DNA of 64,000 nucleotides, from positions 6,944,001 through 7,008,000 of the forward strand of contig NC_063269.1 of the NCBI RefSeq assembly GCF_910591885.1. Direction: 5' to 3'. The translations under genes were made by a program, and so were the position numbers. Shown here one piece after another: positions 49,346-61,968 of this stretch. Source of the stretch: Bombus terrestris (taxonomy: Eukaryota > Arthropoda > Insecta > Hymenoptera > Apidae). Position 1 is the stretch's first letter. Each line of letters opens with the position of its first letter. Below the pieces are notes generated by a model. It did no database searches. It was given only the letters and a program-made list of their open reading frames with translations, and was not told the DNA's origin.

Positions 49346-49820
49346 TTAATCGGAATATCTTCCTTCGTTTTCTACAACTTTTGCCCATCTTTCCGAGACA
49401 AGAGTCGAATGCCACGACGATGGAACTATTTACTTTTTGAATCGATCCACCCATCAACTATCTTTTCCACTCCTGCGACGTTTATGAAGCGCGTACCTTC
49501 TAGTGCGTGCTGTATTGACTGGAAAAGGTGGTAGTTCGATGGAGCCAAGTCTGGAGAATACGCGGAGTGTGGGAAGACTCTCCATTCTAACTCCAACGAC
49601 GTTTGCTTCACGAAACAACGTTGTTCACTGCGACGCGTGGTCGTGCATCGCCGTGCAAGAGAATAACTAGCGTCGTTTATTTGATATTCGTGAACGTTCT
49701 TAGCCTAGAACTACGCTTTCTGAGCTTTCGATGGCTCATACTACAAATCTTCTTGGTCTCACCAAATAGGGAGCACTGCGCTTCGACTGTGAATTTTATA
49801 GATTTCGTTCCACGGTTTTA
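49346..49820 (-). pseudogene. Decayed mariner transposase, C-terminal half
   Basis: On the minus strand, reading downwards, the decayed segments are Q-C-S-L-F-G-E-T (like the mariner W-W-D-x-K-G block), then L-L-H-G-D-A-R-P-R-V-A (L-L-H-D-N-A-R-P-H-V-A block). The next is A-Y-S-P-D-L-A-P-S-N-Y-H-L-F (49426-49611), with the last catalytic aspartate region, and finally E-R-W-A-K-V-V-E-N ending at a stop at 49346. At least two frame changes and in-frame stops separate these pieces. The N-terminal half and clear terminal repeats are not seen. It lies in the laminin intron between 48441 and 50176. Confidence 0.85.
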
Positions 49821-50175
49821 AAATTCAATTGTTTTTATTATTATCATTATTATTATTATTTACTTGTTTACTGTTGCTTGTAATACATTAGACATCTAAC
49901 AAAAATATCAATACATGTTCACGTTATAATTGAATACAGCCGCCGGAACCTACAACCAACTCTTCCTTCAGAGTCCCTTGAAACTAATTCACACTCGTGA
50001 CATTCAACTTCCTAATTACATCCGTCGAAATTCTTCAACATTGTTCTTCATTTATTCGACTAACTTATATTCCATTATTTTTCAAACTACATCATCCAAC
50101 ATTATCTAGCTAATCAGTGTTCCAATAAAGATCAATAACACCTATCTACACACGTGTGAACAATAATCTACTCAC

Positions 50176-50472
50176 TGTGGAATAAGATAATTTAGCGGTT
50201 CCACAATGATCGGTAACACCGAAACAGTAACACGGAAGGCATCCATCGAGATTTTCCTTAGTTAGCGCAAAGTGTCCCGGTTTGCACTCGTCGCACAACT
50301 CGCCGGCCACGTTCGCCTTGCAGAGGCAGTCCCCCTCGCAGTCGTGAGATGGGAGGATCCCGCGGGAATCGCACGGACAGGGCATGCAATCAGGAAACTG
50401 ACGATAACCGGCTGCACACTGGTCGCACTTGTATCCCGAATAACCCGGTTTGCAATCACAAGCGCCTGCTAC
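50176..50472 (-). CDS. wb: Laminin alpha-1/2 type, LE repeats leading into L4
   Basis: 297 bases, 99 codons, acceptor CGTGTTTCAG, donor TCCACA|GTGAGT. It encodes the end of LE3 (A-C-D-C-K-P-G-Y-S-G), all of LE4 (C-P-C-D-S-R-G-I-L) and the first part of the split LE5 (C-Y-C-F-G-V-T-D-H-C). That motif marks entry into the L4 domain. Only about four and a half LE repeats precede L4, as in vertebrate alpha-1/2 and fly wb; alpha-3/5 chains (fly LanA) have many more. Confidence 0.95.
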
Positions 50473-50771
50473 CTGAAACACGATCGGTGTTTAACTCGAT
50501 CAAGATTGATTTGGCCAACGATAACAGCGAAATGTTTAAAGTATCGAGGATAAAACGTTGAGTTTGTTTCTGCAAAAAGAGCTGACAGATGTAAAGAGGG
50601 AACAAGTTTTCGTAATTTTCTTCATTTTGATTTCTCTATGAATGATCTTATGTGGAATTTTATCGTGGATAATGTAACACCTAAAAATTCATCGAGTATT
50701 TGCCAGGTTCAAATTGCAAATAAATTCCCTGTAGATAAAACGAGTAAATCTTCGTACGAACACGTGCCTAC

Positions 50772-50933
50772 CTTTCCTATATGAACGTAGGAGTCATCCG
50801 GGGTGCAGTAACCCGTGCTACCGTGCACGTTGCAGTCGCACGGCACGCAAGGTTCAGGATCATCAGGGGCAACCCCGTTCGGCCTGTAATAATTAACCTG
50901 ACACTTCTCACAATTGATGCCAGCCGTATGTTC
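50772..50933 (-). CDS. wb: Laminin alpha-1/2 type, LE2-LE3 exon
   Basis: 162 bases, 54 codons, acceptor GATTTGTTTCAG, donor GGAAAG|GTAGGC. It encodes E-H-T-A-G-I-N-C-E-K-C, the second half of LE2, and C-D-C-N-V-H-G-S-T-G-Y-C, the start of LE3. Phase 0 on both sides. Confidence 0.94.
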
Positions 50934-51490
50934 CTGAAACAAATCATTTTACACGGAACGTTAGCACAGGTGTTGGAAACTCTGTACCCATCGCAAAGTG
51001 TTCTATGTTTAGTTGCTTCGAAATTTAAATATTAGGAATAATATAGGAATAATAATAGGAAAAATATTAGGAACAATATTCATAAAGTTTGACAAGAAGC
51101 ACAGTATAGATGCCGATTTTGAAACAAAGATCGAAGATAGAAGCAGCTCTGATTAAAGCATTTACAGAGTCCCAAATTCCTTTTTCGTAACACACACACA
51201 CACACATATATATATACACACAACTATAACTACGTTACTAATCGCAAAGAAACAAATTCCCACAACAAAAGCACAACGTATCGCACAACGAATAAAAGCG
51301 TAATTTACATTCATAGGATCAGACAATGCTGTTTATACGTATGCTGGTCGCTTTCTACGTAAGACACATATATAAACAAAAAGATTCGTGCAGCATTCCT
51401 TTCGTGATCGACAGTCGCATTCGCAAAACAAATTGACGATGTATCGGCAATTTCATTCGACGATATTTCTCTCGTGAAATTCGGGCTTAC

Positions 51491-51727
51491 TGTGCAATTA
51501 ATGCAGACACCACCGCCGCGAAATTTCCCACGAATGTCCATAGACATTCTTCTGTCGGCCACATCCTGATCATATCTGCACGAGGTTGCATGTCCATTGC
51601 AGTTGCATTTCTCACAGTGAAAGCCCTTCGCAGCTGTGCCAGGTTTCCACGGAATCTGATTGTACATGGGACAGCATTTTTCGCATCTTTCGCCGCACGT
51701 GTGGCGCTCGCATTCGCATTCTTGATG
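51491..51727 (-). CDS. wb: Laminin alpha-1/2 type, LE1-LE2 exon
   Basis: 237 bases, 79 codons, acceptor TGTTTCTCAG, donor TGCACA|GTAAGC. It reads H-Q-E-C-E-C-E-R-H-T-C-G-E-R-C-E-K-C-C-P, the typical end of LE1, and then C-N-C-N-G-H-A-T-S-C-R-Y, the start of LE2. Phase 0. The intron before it is about 6.2 kb. Confidence 0.95.
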
Positions 51728-54700
51728 CTGAGAAACAATACCACCTCTTAATGGAAACTTGTTAATCTTCTCGGTTTAGTATTACTGGTTAAACGTCTAG
51801 GTATCCGATTTTTCTACGCGTTTACGACTAATACGGTCTTCAAGCAGACCATCGCTTCAATGTTAGTAGATTTTGATGTTTCTTTCGGTAGATATATTAG
51901 ACGATATGGAAATGGATGCAAAGAATGTAGAAGGTTGTGTAGTATGATTACAAAAATATTCGACTCGTGTTTCGCTCGTAACGCCGGCGTTGATATTAAT
52001 TATTTAATACTGGAAAATAATAAATTTCAAGTTTGTCTATGACGAACAACGAATTCACGCCGCTTGGCGATATCTGAAGAAGAAAGAAAAGGCGATCCTT
52101 AATGAATAACTATGCTTCTCTGTTGTTACGTTTCCAAGAAACGAATATCTCGCTGCTAATTCCTTGAAACCGAAAAAGTGAAGTGGGTGAACGATATCGC
52201 ATTTCCGCTTTCTAGCCATTTTTCCACGATCGTCGAATCAATTAACGCGGAAGGCGTAATGGATATCGCACGGCGTACAAGCGTGCTTTATAAATCGCGA
52301 CACGGTCGCTGCAACGAGGATGCTTCTTTATGACTGGCGATACAGATATCCGGTATTGCGCTCGGGTAGGAGACATAGTACAGCCACGCAATCACAAAGA
52401 TGTGACGTTCGAGAATTTATAGGACCGTTAAGATAACCGGACGCGTTATCGAAAACATTAATTCGCACGCGGTTTCGACTGGCTCGCGGTTCTTATTCCA
52501 ACTAGCGTAATTTGTGAGACGAAGACCCGTGAGTTTTCGCGCACGTAGGTCGTTTCCCAGGTGTATTGTTCAACCAGATAGTAGAAGCTTGTTAAAAATT
52601 TCAGAGAATCGTATTTTCTTGGACTTTGAATAAAAGATACTTCTAATAGGGAAACGTTATATTTTTTATTACAAAATAAAGACTCTCTCAATGTTAACAC
52701 CGGAAACATTTTCGAATAAAAATATGTGTTTTTACGTGTTTAACGTTAAAAATAATTAAAAATACGAAAAACATTTTTCATAATAAAATTCTCATTTGTT
52801 AAGCATAGATTTTTCTAATAATGTTCATCTATCTCGAGACACTCAGTAAATCTGACTGTCTAATAATAATAATAATAAGATTATTTGAGGCTTGTTTAAG
52901 CACAAATTACAAATTCAGTTTCTATGAAAATGCTGAAAGGATCCTCCTGCTGGAGGAGGATTGTTAAACTGTTGGTTTGATCGTTCACTATCGTACGCGC
53001 AATATACACAATTTCTACTACTATACATTCAGTTAGAAAAGCTATTATCATGGTAGTAAATAATATTGTTACATTTAATTTACATAATATTATACATTTT
53101 AGTTCGGAAAACGTGATTCAATATATACGACGCTTAGTTTTAAGTGACAAACCACCCGCGTTGGATTAATTTATCGATTTCTCTTTTTAATATTACCGCA
53201 GAGAGAAAATGTAATATTAATTCCTTATTCCATTGTTCTACCGGCAATTGATCAAGAAATAGGAAAATATTTGTTTTTGTCGCGAGAAAATAATTATATC
53301 GATAAAGTTCTTGACGCCTAAGTTAAATATTATGTATTCGCTGAAAGTTGAAGAAAAGATAGCAGTGTTTCTTGCTTCTAATTGCAAATTAGAGTAATCC
53401 AAGGTTACGTGGTAGATTAGAAAAATATGGATAATCGATCCATATGAATTACGAATAAGGTAATTTATCGGACTTTTCCATTAACCGCGCGTCTTCATCC
53501 AGCACGTGATCTTAATAAATTATTAAAGATCCACTGTGAACAGCGATCGTACTCTACGAGCAGAATTACAAACCTATAAACGATAAGACTTTACGAGACG
53601 TGTTTATATGGCAAGCCGGAGATATTCTGAGCACCAGATGCGAGCAGCAAATCGTAATTTACATTTTTTACGACACATCACAGACTTCATTGTGTTTTCA
53701 TTAATGACCATTGTCATTCATGAGAATAGACGCACCGCGGGAAACGGTTAATGACTGCTACAATGAAGCATATTATCTAGTGATTTACTGAGATCGATGT
53801 ACCGAGGACTTAATTAGCGTCAGAGCAAGCTGTGTAGAAGAATCGAGCGTGATGTTTGTGGCCAGCACAATAATTGTTTAATATAAATACTGTTCAAAAA
53901 ACGAGAAAAGTAACGGTCGAATAAAACAAATCTCTACGCAATTATCTCTATTGGAAAAAGATGTTTCTTTGCTTAAGAAGCTTAAAAACTGAATACTAAA
54001 ACCATATGAACATTACCACGACAGGAAAAGTTATGTTAACAATAAGAAAGGCAAGATTTGAATAATTTGAAATTTAAAAAACATTTCCATCGGTGATTAC
54101 TTCTATGAGAATTTACGACACACAAAATCTGAGAGAAAACGAAGCTGCGAATTTCCACGATATAATCATGGTTCAATTAAAGGATAAATAAAAATGTTGC
54201 AACCGCAGCTGTGATAATTTATGATTTCTCCTTCATCGATACTGCATGACTAAGAAACCGGGGCATAAACACGAAAGTGATATTTCGTGATTAGAAGAGC
54301 AGAGGTGAGAAAATGAGGCTGGCGAATATCAACGTTATATGATCGAAGATGACAATTTGATTGAGACGTAACTGGAAAATATTTCGAATGCTCGACCGAT
54401 GGCTTCGTATTCAGCAATGCGATCGCTATTCGGTCTACGTGCCAATCGTCGTCCGCGTGCTGCGCCGGACCCGCCCAAAAACTAATTCAATTTATCCTGG
54501 TGAGCATTGCCAAAAGTTCATTCTAATCGAGTCGAATTCGTTGTCGAGCGAATGGTGTTTGCGGTAAAAACCTGATATCGCCACCTGAATTTCTTAGACG
54601 ATTCATGGCCCTTGTTATTCGATGTTCGAAAGAAGTTACCGTCATGTTCCTCGATCATTAACCCTTTTGATGTATTACCGCGAATCAGACAGCTACTACA

Positions 54701-56199
54701 CGTAAAAAGTGCAACGATACTAATGACAGAGGAAATGAAATATGGAAATGTAAATGGTACTGATAACACAGTAATCGAACACGTGTTTACCGAGTTTGTA
54801 ATCAATTTAAACGATGACGATACTTATACCTAGCACCAGGTATTAATTAATTATTAATATCTAGAAACTATCCCTATTACCCTGTCTAGACGATTAAATC
54901 AACACTAGACGAGCTTAACGTAAAATTATTAACTGAGTCGTTTGATTCCTTCCGCGCCATTTTCTCATTTACAACCGATATCATCGTTTAGTACTGAAAA
55001 CATACTACGATAAAAGGAATAATTATGAAATTGAAGCAAGACATTTGCGTTCTGTAATTTTTTGGATTGGAAAGAAACGTCAGATATAAATAAGGAAACA
55101 TGGTTAACGAAAAATTGATATCTATCATCATTAAGATAGAAAAATCGACCGTAAGAACCATCGTGAAAATATGTACATTATCCTTTCCTTCGCCTTCTTT
55201 TCCCTAAAGCAGAAAACACATCCATAAAACATCCGCCATAATTCCCAGCACGATCCTTGAACTAAAACCCAGTTAGAACTCGCTCGAGTGACTCGATAAC
55301 GAGTCGAGTTCAACATCGAGCATCGACCACCCATGCATACAACACTCAGCTACAGAAATACAAGAATAATGGAACGTGAGAATAACAGCAGACCCTTTGA
55401 CACGGACCCAGACACCGACCGATCATTTCTTTCTAATTTTATTACTTCTCAAAGGCGAAACTGCGTGACACCCGCGAGGCTGATTAATGCACTGCGAAGA
55501 AATGTTTCGCAACAATTAACAACAGGTCCCGGTCCCCTCTTTCAGCACGTTGAAAGATCACGACTGTTAAAGCTCGACTTCGCCAATGTGCCCATTCGTG
55601 GACATTAATAGTATGCAGGATTCCTATTGCACGGTCTGCATCATTTTGCCATCCTGGGAACGTGTCTTTCTTTAGGAGAATAATTAATCTTGCACAGACA
55701 ATTATTACTTCCTTATGCAATCGCCGTTATGAAGAAATTATGAAACGCAGGGAGGAGAATTGACTTTTCTCCGCCACCTCTTTTTCACTTTCGCCAGTCT
55801 GTTGGATAAGAAAGAAAATTTGAACGTATCTATCGTGACTGTTCTAATCGAATTGCTTAAATAGACGATGAAATATTTATTTTCATTTTATGCTTGATAT
55901 AATCTACAAAGATTTTTAACCAACACAACATTGTTTGTAATATCGTGGTCGATGTATTATTTTTTGGTTTACTAACTATAATTAACGTTAATAACGTGCG
56001 ATGCACGTCTTCTTGTTTTACAATTAAATGATTACTGCTACCATCTCAAAATAATAGTAATTTTACATTTATAATTCAACTTTATGACATCAGATGTACG
56101 CAAAAGTTTTAGTCCTTTTCCAAGCGTTCGTGTATAATTACTTTTAATTGATATAATCTCCTGTCTTGTTCTGCAATTTTTCGGTCGGTATTGATCTAT

Positions 56200-56400
56200 C
56201 TGAAACGTCGACTTCATGATCGGTTGGTGACAATAATCTCGCAAAGAAACGGCGCGAGGTGAAAAGTTCTTGCGCACGTGGCGTATTCTTCGGATTTGAC
56301 ACCGACAGATTACCGTTTATTCAGATCGATGCAGCGCTCTTTAGTCGGACAGCACTTTCGAAATGTTGCAGATGAACGAAATGTCACTTTTTCGCGACGA
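56200..56400 (+). pseudogene. Second decayed mariner transposase fragment
   Basis: Plus-strand codons from 56275 read A-Y-S-S-D-L-T-P-T-D-Y-R-L-F-R-S-M-Q-R-S-L, a clear but mutated copy of the mariner Y-S-P-D-L-A-P-S-D-Y-H-L-F block, continuing G-Q-H-F-R-N-V-A-D. Upstream, a L-H-D-x-x-x remnant near 56213 fits the block before it. Stops and shifts are present and no terminal repeats are seen. It lies in the large laminin intron between 51727 and 57953, in the opposite orientation to the laminin gene. Confidence 0.75.
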
Positions 56401-57952
56401 AACTCGAGAAAGTCATACGAAATGAGGGGAAATATTTCGGACATTAGTTTGTAAAGCACACGTGTAATTATGTATAAATAAAAGGTAATTGCAAAAAGAA
56501 GGACTAAAACTTGTGCATCCACCTAATAGAAACGTCTCAAATCTAACGACAGTTGCATCTCGCGTGCTGTACGAAACGTTAAATAATAAATCCGTGTCTG
56601 AAACATCTTCAATCAGGAGAAAAATGAAAGGACACACGAAGTTTCATCGATATTACCAATTGAATACGATATATATAAAGGAAGGAAAAATAACGTTGGA
56701 AAGGAAGCATGTGAAGACATTCTTCGACAAACATAAATCTTTAAATGCCGTTGTTCTATCCTGCAGATTCAGTCTCGTGTTGTTTCCACGGCAGCTTCCG
56801 CAACCTCTAGCTCTCATTAGTGGCAAAGAACGTGAAAAAAGTTAACGACGCTGGGAAATTTGGAGCGACTCCCGCGCGATCGTGCAAGAAACTTAACGTA
56901 CAGTAGTCCCCCGCAGAGGACCGACGGTTTCTAACAGGCAACCGACTCGAAACGAAGGCGATCCTGCCATTAGCAGCGGCGGTAGACAAAGGTCTGACAA
57001 GTTTATGGCATTTCCGACAGATTTATTTCCTGCACCTCGGTAGCCGCCCCTTCCAATCGTGGATATTCGCGATATCTAACTTTAGAAAGGACTGTCTAGA
57101 AGAAAATAAAACCTCGTGGTTGGTTGCTTTCTAAACTTTCTTCCTTTTCTCGATAGATTATAATTTTATTATAATATGCGATAGCTGTTTCCATTACTAG
57201 TCCTATCTGTTGGTTCCTACTTCTATCTAATTTTCTATACTAATCATGGAGTGAAAATGACGTATTAGATAATAAATTTATTACAATAAATAGGAAGAAA
57301 GAGAGAGAGAGAGAGAGAGGAAGAGATGTAATTTAATAACTAATATTTCAGGTTTTATTAAATTTTAATTTAACGTAACTTTCGAATTAAAATCTTCGTG
57401 AAATATCCATCAAGATGCGTCGAATAAAAGACTCTTAGCATTGGTGGAAGAAGATCCGGTTGTTTCTCGATGGGAAACCTTACAACAGGTTCGAGGCAAA
57501 TGTGTTAATTGCAAAACTTGTAATCCGTCGGGAGTCAATGTGTAAATTTTACGACTTTTAATTTAGCACGAGTCAACGTGTGAATTATGGAGCTCGTAAC
57601 TTGTACCGGGATAACTTGTAAAGCATAAAATTCGTATCTGTTCCAAATCGATATCCTTAATATAGCGTAATGTCGTTACTTTCGAGGTATGGCCAATACA
57701 TCCGTTGACAAGTTAAATACATATACACGTTGATAAATCAGAATTCACAGTTACAAAAATCGTAACACATATTATCAACACCTGACTTATCCTCGATTAA
57801 GAACAAGTCAAAGTCTTCCATCTCCCACAAAAATCACCATAAAGATCAAACGTGACATTGTAAACTAGACTATTCCCATGATACATTAACATTATTCTAC
57901 TATTTTTATTCTGTGATTTTATTCTTTCGTTATAAAATATTCTCGCACTTAC

Positions 57953-58183
57953 CCCGTGTTGGACGCTGTAACGACATCTTGCCGCGTGGCCGGAACACAC
58001 GCATCTTCCGCCAATGTTGATTTCTTTAATCGAGTAAAATGCACGTCGTTTGTCTGCGATCGTCTCTCCACTGCGTCGAAGACCCTGAAGCCGAAGCCGT
58101 ACGTATCTGGCCTGCGTGAATTCCTGAAGGGTCGTGCTGTGATTTAGGGCACCAGGTCTACCGTTCACCAGATGAGTATGGAT
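57953..58183 (-). CDS. wb: Laminin alpha-1/2 type, end of LN domain and start of LE1
   Basis: 231 bases, 77 codons, acceptor CCTTTTAG, donor CACGGG|GTAAGT. It contains N-G-R-P, F-T-Q-A-R-Y-V-R-L-R-L-Q-G-L and Y-S-I-K-E-I-N-I-G-G-R-C-V-C-S-G-H-A, the conserved end of the polymerisation (LN) domain and the first cysteines of LE1. LN domains join the three short arms of laminins into the basement-membrane network. Confidence 0.96.
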
Positions 58184-59250
58184 CTAAAAGGGGATATCGT
58201 TGATTGAATATATACAGAGCAAAATTATTCCTTAATTTAGGTACATTATGGTTTATCGAAAAGTTCGAGTTTAGTAAAATTTGTAGAGATCTTTCAACTC
58301 GTTGGGAAATAGATCAAGTGTTTAATATTTCGTCGAAGGAGTAGTTTAATATCTTTGATATTTAATTATATTATAAGCAACTGTATGCTCTACTTAGTAG
58401 TTATTTTTATCAAATAACGGGAGTTGCACGTAAAATTATTTCAATTAATTTCAAATTCAAGTACTTCCTTGTTTTATATTTCGACTTGGTGATATAACTT
58501 TGTTTCATAAATCATACGAAACTTTTAGTATTCGCAAGTTCCATTAAAATCTAAGATGAATAATCCTGATTATGTTTTACGTTGTGTACGAACACGAGGA
58601 AGACGCAAAGTGACGCAAAGAAAATTACGATAATGTCCGATCTATAAAATCTAGATCAGATGCAGATCCATAAAATTTTCTACAAAAATGTTCTGTAGAA
58701 ACAAGAAAGATATCCAATTTGTTCCCGTATTACGAACGGATCGACGTAAACTACCTGCAGAAACGACATCGGCAATCGATAATAAGAAATACAAACGTTT
58801 GATTACAGCACTAAATCCAAGAGAACGCTGAAATCGAAGGAGTAAATCATTTGTGAATGGTGCCGCGCGTTAAGTAGAAAACGAGTTCCATAAATGGCAT
58901 TCCGCGGCTCCTAATATGGAACAATTACATTGGTTCCAGAATAGACGCGCCTACACTTTCCTATATCTAATTTTTTTTCGAACATTTTTTCACCTGGTTA
59001 CATGATTTAGTACTTAATATTTCATGTAAGAATCCTTCATATCGCTTTATCACAAAAACAAAAAAATACATTTAATTTAATTTGCAATTTTTTATTTATA
59101 GTTAACTCTTCACTCAAAGCTTTCTATAATAGTAAATTCGATTCACAAATCTTTCGTTTATTGCAAAGATTCACGTAAAGTTCCCTTGGAACTCCCAGAT
59201 TACTCGAACGATTATTCTACAAACGATCATTTCACGGAAATCAACTAATA

Positions 59251-59833
59251 CAGAGTGACTACAGAAAGTGTTCGCACGTAGCCTTGTTTTCTAATGAAGT
59301 GATCTATTTTATCGAATTCTACGTTTCATTTTCGTAGTACGATATTTCTACAGTCGTATGAAAGTACTGTTAAATAATACCAAGTTTAATATACGTGGAC
59401 CTAATCAGCACGTTGAGTGGCAAGTCGATGTACTTCAGTGTTCGAATTGTTACCTTTCTATAATTTTCAATGATCTGATCGAAGCTTTTCAACAATCTCT
59501 GTACTTTTGCCATTTATTTTTTAAAGCAAATCAAGCGAAGAAAATCGAAAACAATTTCTTTACAGAGTATAAGAATCGTAGAAATTCTTCCATTACTGTG
59601 TTATTATCGCAATTACACTGTATTTGTAGGAAATTTGAAAGTACAAGATCGCACAGGATGTACGATATATAAAATTTCCAAAGTATAGATTTCTATGATA
59701 ACCGATAATTGAACAATTTTCCACCGAGCTTCTGCTTCTTTAATTATATTCTCCGTAACACGAATTGTGTATAAAATCCGCGTTCTAGCTACGATAAATA
59801 CAATGCTCGTACAAATACTTTTCACAGCCACTG
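59251..59833. mobile_element. 583-bp element with Tc1-like inverted ends
   Basis: The right end in reverse complement begins CAGTGGCTGTGAAAAGTATT, a Tc1-type terminus. The left end reads CAGAGTGACTACAGAAAGTG and continues in parallel (TTCGCACGTAGCCTTGTTTT against TTGTACGAGCATTGTATTT). Differences are mostly transitions. Both ends abut TA. No intact transposase lies inside, so this is an internally deleted or MITE copy. A 50-bp inner segment (GGAAATTTGAAAG...) recurs at about 60430, suggesting a second truncated copy. It is in the laminin intron between 58183 and 61726. Confidence 0.55.
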
Positions 59834-61725
59834 TAGATAAAAAATCAACCAACGATTCTCTTCGAAAGTCAACTAAGTTCCATCCAACATTGTCCGCCTT
59901 TTCTTAAATTGAACAATGACTCCCTCGAAATTGTGACAGCTGTTTCTCCCATGACGTACACCGTTCGGCCGATTCGCTGTTCCTCGCTTTGCGATTTTTT
60001 TCCTGGTCGATCCGTAACCGCGTACAGAAGCGTAAAACTGGCAACCCCCCATAGGAGGTGCGTACGTGATAGCCCCATATAAGGCAAGCATACACCATAC
60101 ATGGCCGGAATGTAGGGATCGCCGTTTTTGTATCATCGATTCGTTCTCCCTTTCCCTCTCTTTCCACCATCGATCTCGCTGTCCTCTTCCTTTTCTCAAC
60201 CACCTTCCAGTTTGCACAAAACCGATCTCGTGCGCACCGCCTCGTGCACGGCTGTAAGCTCTAATTATCCGTTTGCTCTTCCGAGAACTTTGCTAATTCC
60301 CCTACAGATAGATGCTTCTCGCATTTTCACATCCGTGATAAGTTTTCCGACAATGAAATTGAACTGCTGCGTACACGGAAAGGGAGAATTTTTGGTCGAT
60401 GAATAATCGGTGAATTTTTATACATTTATAGGAAATTTGAAAGCACATTGGACAGAATGCACACGATAGGTGTGAGATTTACCTCTCAATCGATATCGTA
60501 TTATGACGTTAACCTAATGGAGAAATTTGACGCTGCAATGTTAATGCTATTGTAGTTTCAAAGAAACTTTGTCGTTTTGACAACACACCCCTACGGTAAC
60601 ATAACTATAAGGTTTCTCTTCCACACTTGAACGAATAATAGTAAAATATTATTAAAGTTTTACATGTCTCAAGTTACGAATTACAAGTGTCGATAAATTC
60701 TTTCGTACGACAGTAACAAATTTAATCGTTTCTGATAAAAGACATAAAGTTCTATGAGTGAATTGTACAAATTAAAAACTAACAGAAGTTTACAGTTTAC
60801 AACTTGTCAAATGCTAGATCGTAAATATTACTATTTGGCAAATTATCGTGCAAGATTCCAGAAAGTATTTACAATTCCAACTCTAATCAGCAAAAACAGT
60901 CGCATTCTACGAGCCAGTCTCATCGGGAAAGTAACGAGGTGTCATCTGTAACGAGCAACGATCGACCAATTTCACCTGGTAAACGTTCCATTTCTACCAG
61001 ACCGTTTCAATCGCGCTGAAATTACTTTATAACTTAAGGTCGAGTGTATAATTCGATCGAGACGATACTGAGGGAGAAAAAGTCTGCGAGTTCAGCGGAA
61101 ATGCCTTGGAAGAAATGTTTCCTTCCCCAAGCAGCCAAGCAAGCACTCGTATTGCTCGTCAAAGCGTCAGCCGACTAATCATCCAATCATGTAATTACAC
61201 CAGCGATTGCATGGGACGAACGATAATTAATGATCTGGCTCTGGACAGCTACCGCGTTAACACAGAAATAACAGCCGATTTCGCGCGTAAATAATTACAC
61301 ACCTTTGTTTCTCGACGAAACGATCGACGATCGTGAAATTTAATCTATTTTTTATCTGATTGTTTTTTTCCTAATCGAGGTTTCTGATAATAGAGTAGAG
61401 TAGATATACAGCGAGAGATAATTTAAATTAATCAAACATTAATAGGCATTACTGTGTACAAATTATTATTAAAATTGCAGAAATAAAAAGAGAAATATTT
61501 TCGATATTGTTAAAGTAATCAACGTACGTAAATAAAAATAAATTTGCTATCGAGAGCATAAAAGAAACTCATCTAAAGTATTATTTCAAATTAATCAATT
61601 TTTAACAATTTTCATCGAGTATCTTTATATTCATTTGTAAAGGAAAAATATTTATTTGCTGGGTGGTCTAAGATTTGTTCACGGTACATAGCCAAAAATA
61701 CGAATAAAGATAGTAGCGTCCTTAC

Positions 61726-61968
61726 TTCTCCGTTTTCCATAGGAGTCTGCCTGGAAAAGACGCTGGTACATATCACATCGTCGTCCCCGATGTAAATAGG
61801 TTTTCCGGTAACAGGCGGCACAGAATACCGCGTCCAACATTCTTCATCGCTTGGTGCGTAATACTGCCACGGTTGGAAATTTTCACCATCGATAGACTTC
61901 TCCAAAATCCATGCGGCCGGCCTTGGTGAATTTGCTGCCTTCACAATTACGTACTCTATTTGATACAC
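61726..61968 (-). CDS. wb: Laminin alpha-1/2 type, middle of LN domain (first exon in window)
   Basis: 243 bases, 81 codons, acceptor ATCTGTCCAG, donor GGAGAA|GTAAGG. It reads Y-V-I-V-K-A-A-N-S-P-R-P-A-A-W-I-L-E-K-S, then W-Q-Y-Y-A, and D-D-D-V-I-C-T-S-V-F-S. These are among the most conserved laminin alpha LN segments, and the subunit secretes into basement membranes as part of a heterotrimer. The eleven exons in the window sum to 2611 bases, 870 codons plus one base, with every junction in phase and every intron GT-AG. The signal peptide and first half of LN must lie upstream of the window's right edge, since I find them nowhere between 61969 and 64000. The alpha-1/2 assignment rests on the short LE run before L4. 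Confidence 0.96.

Noticed and set aside
50272..50561. Plus- and minus-strand frames of 65-93 codons over 50.2-50.5 kb
   Set aside because: Shadows of the laminin exon 50176-50472, which has the correct LE cysteine spacing.
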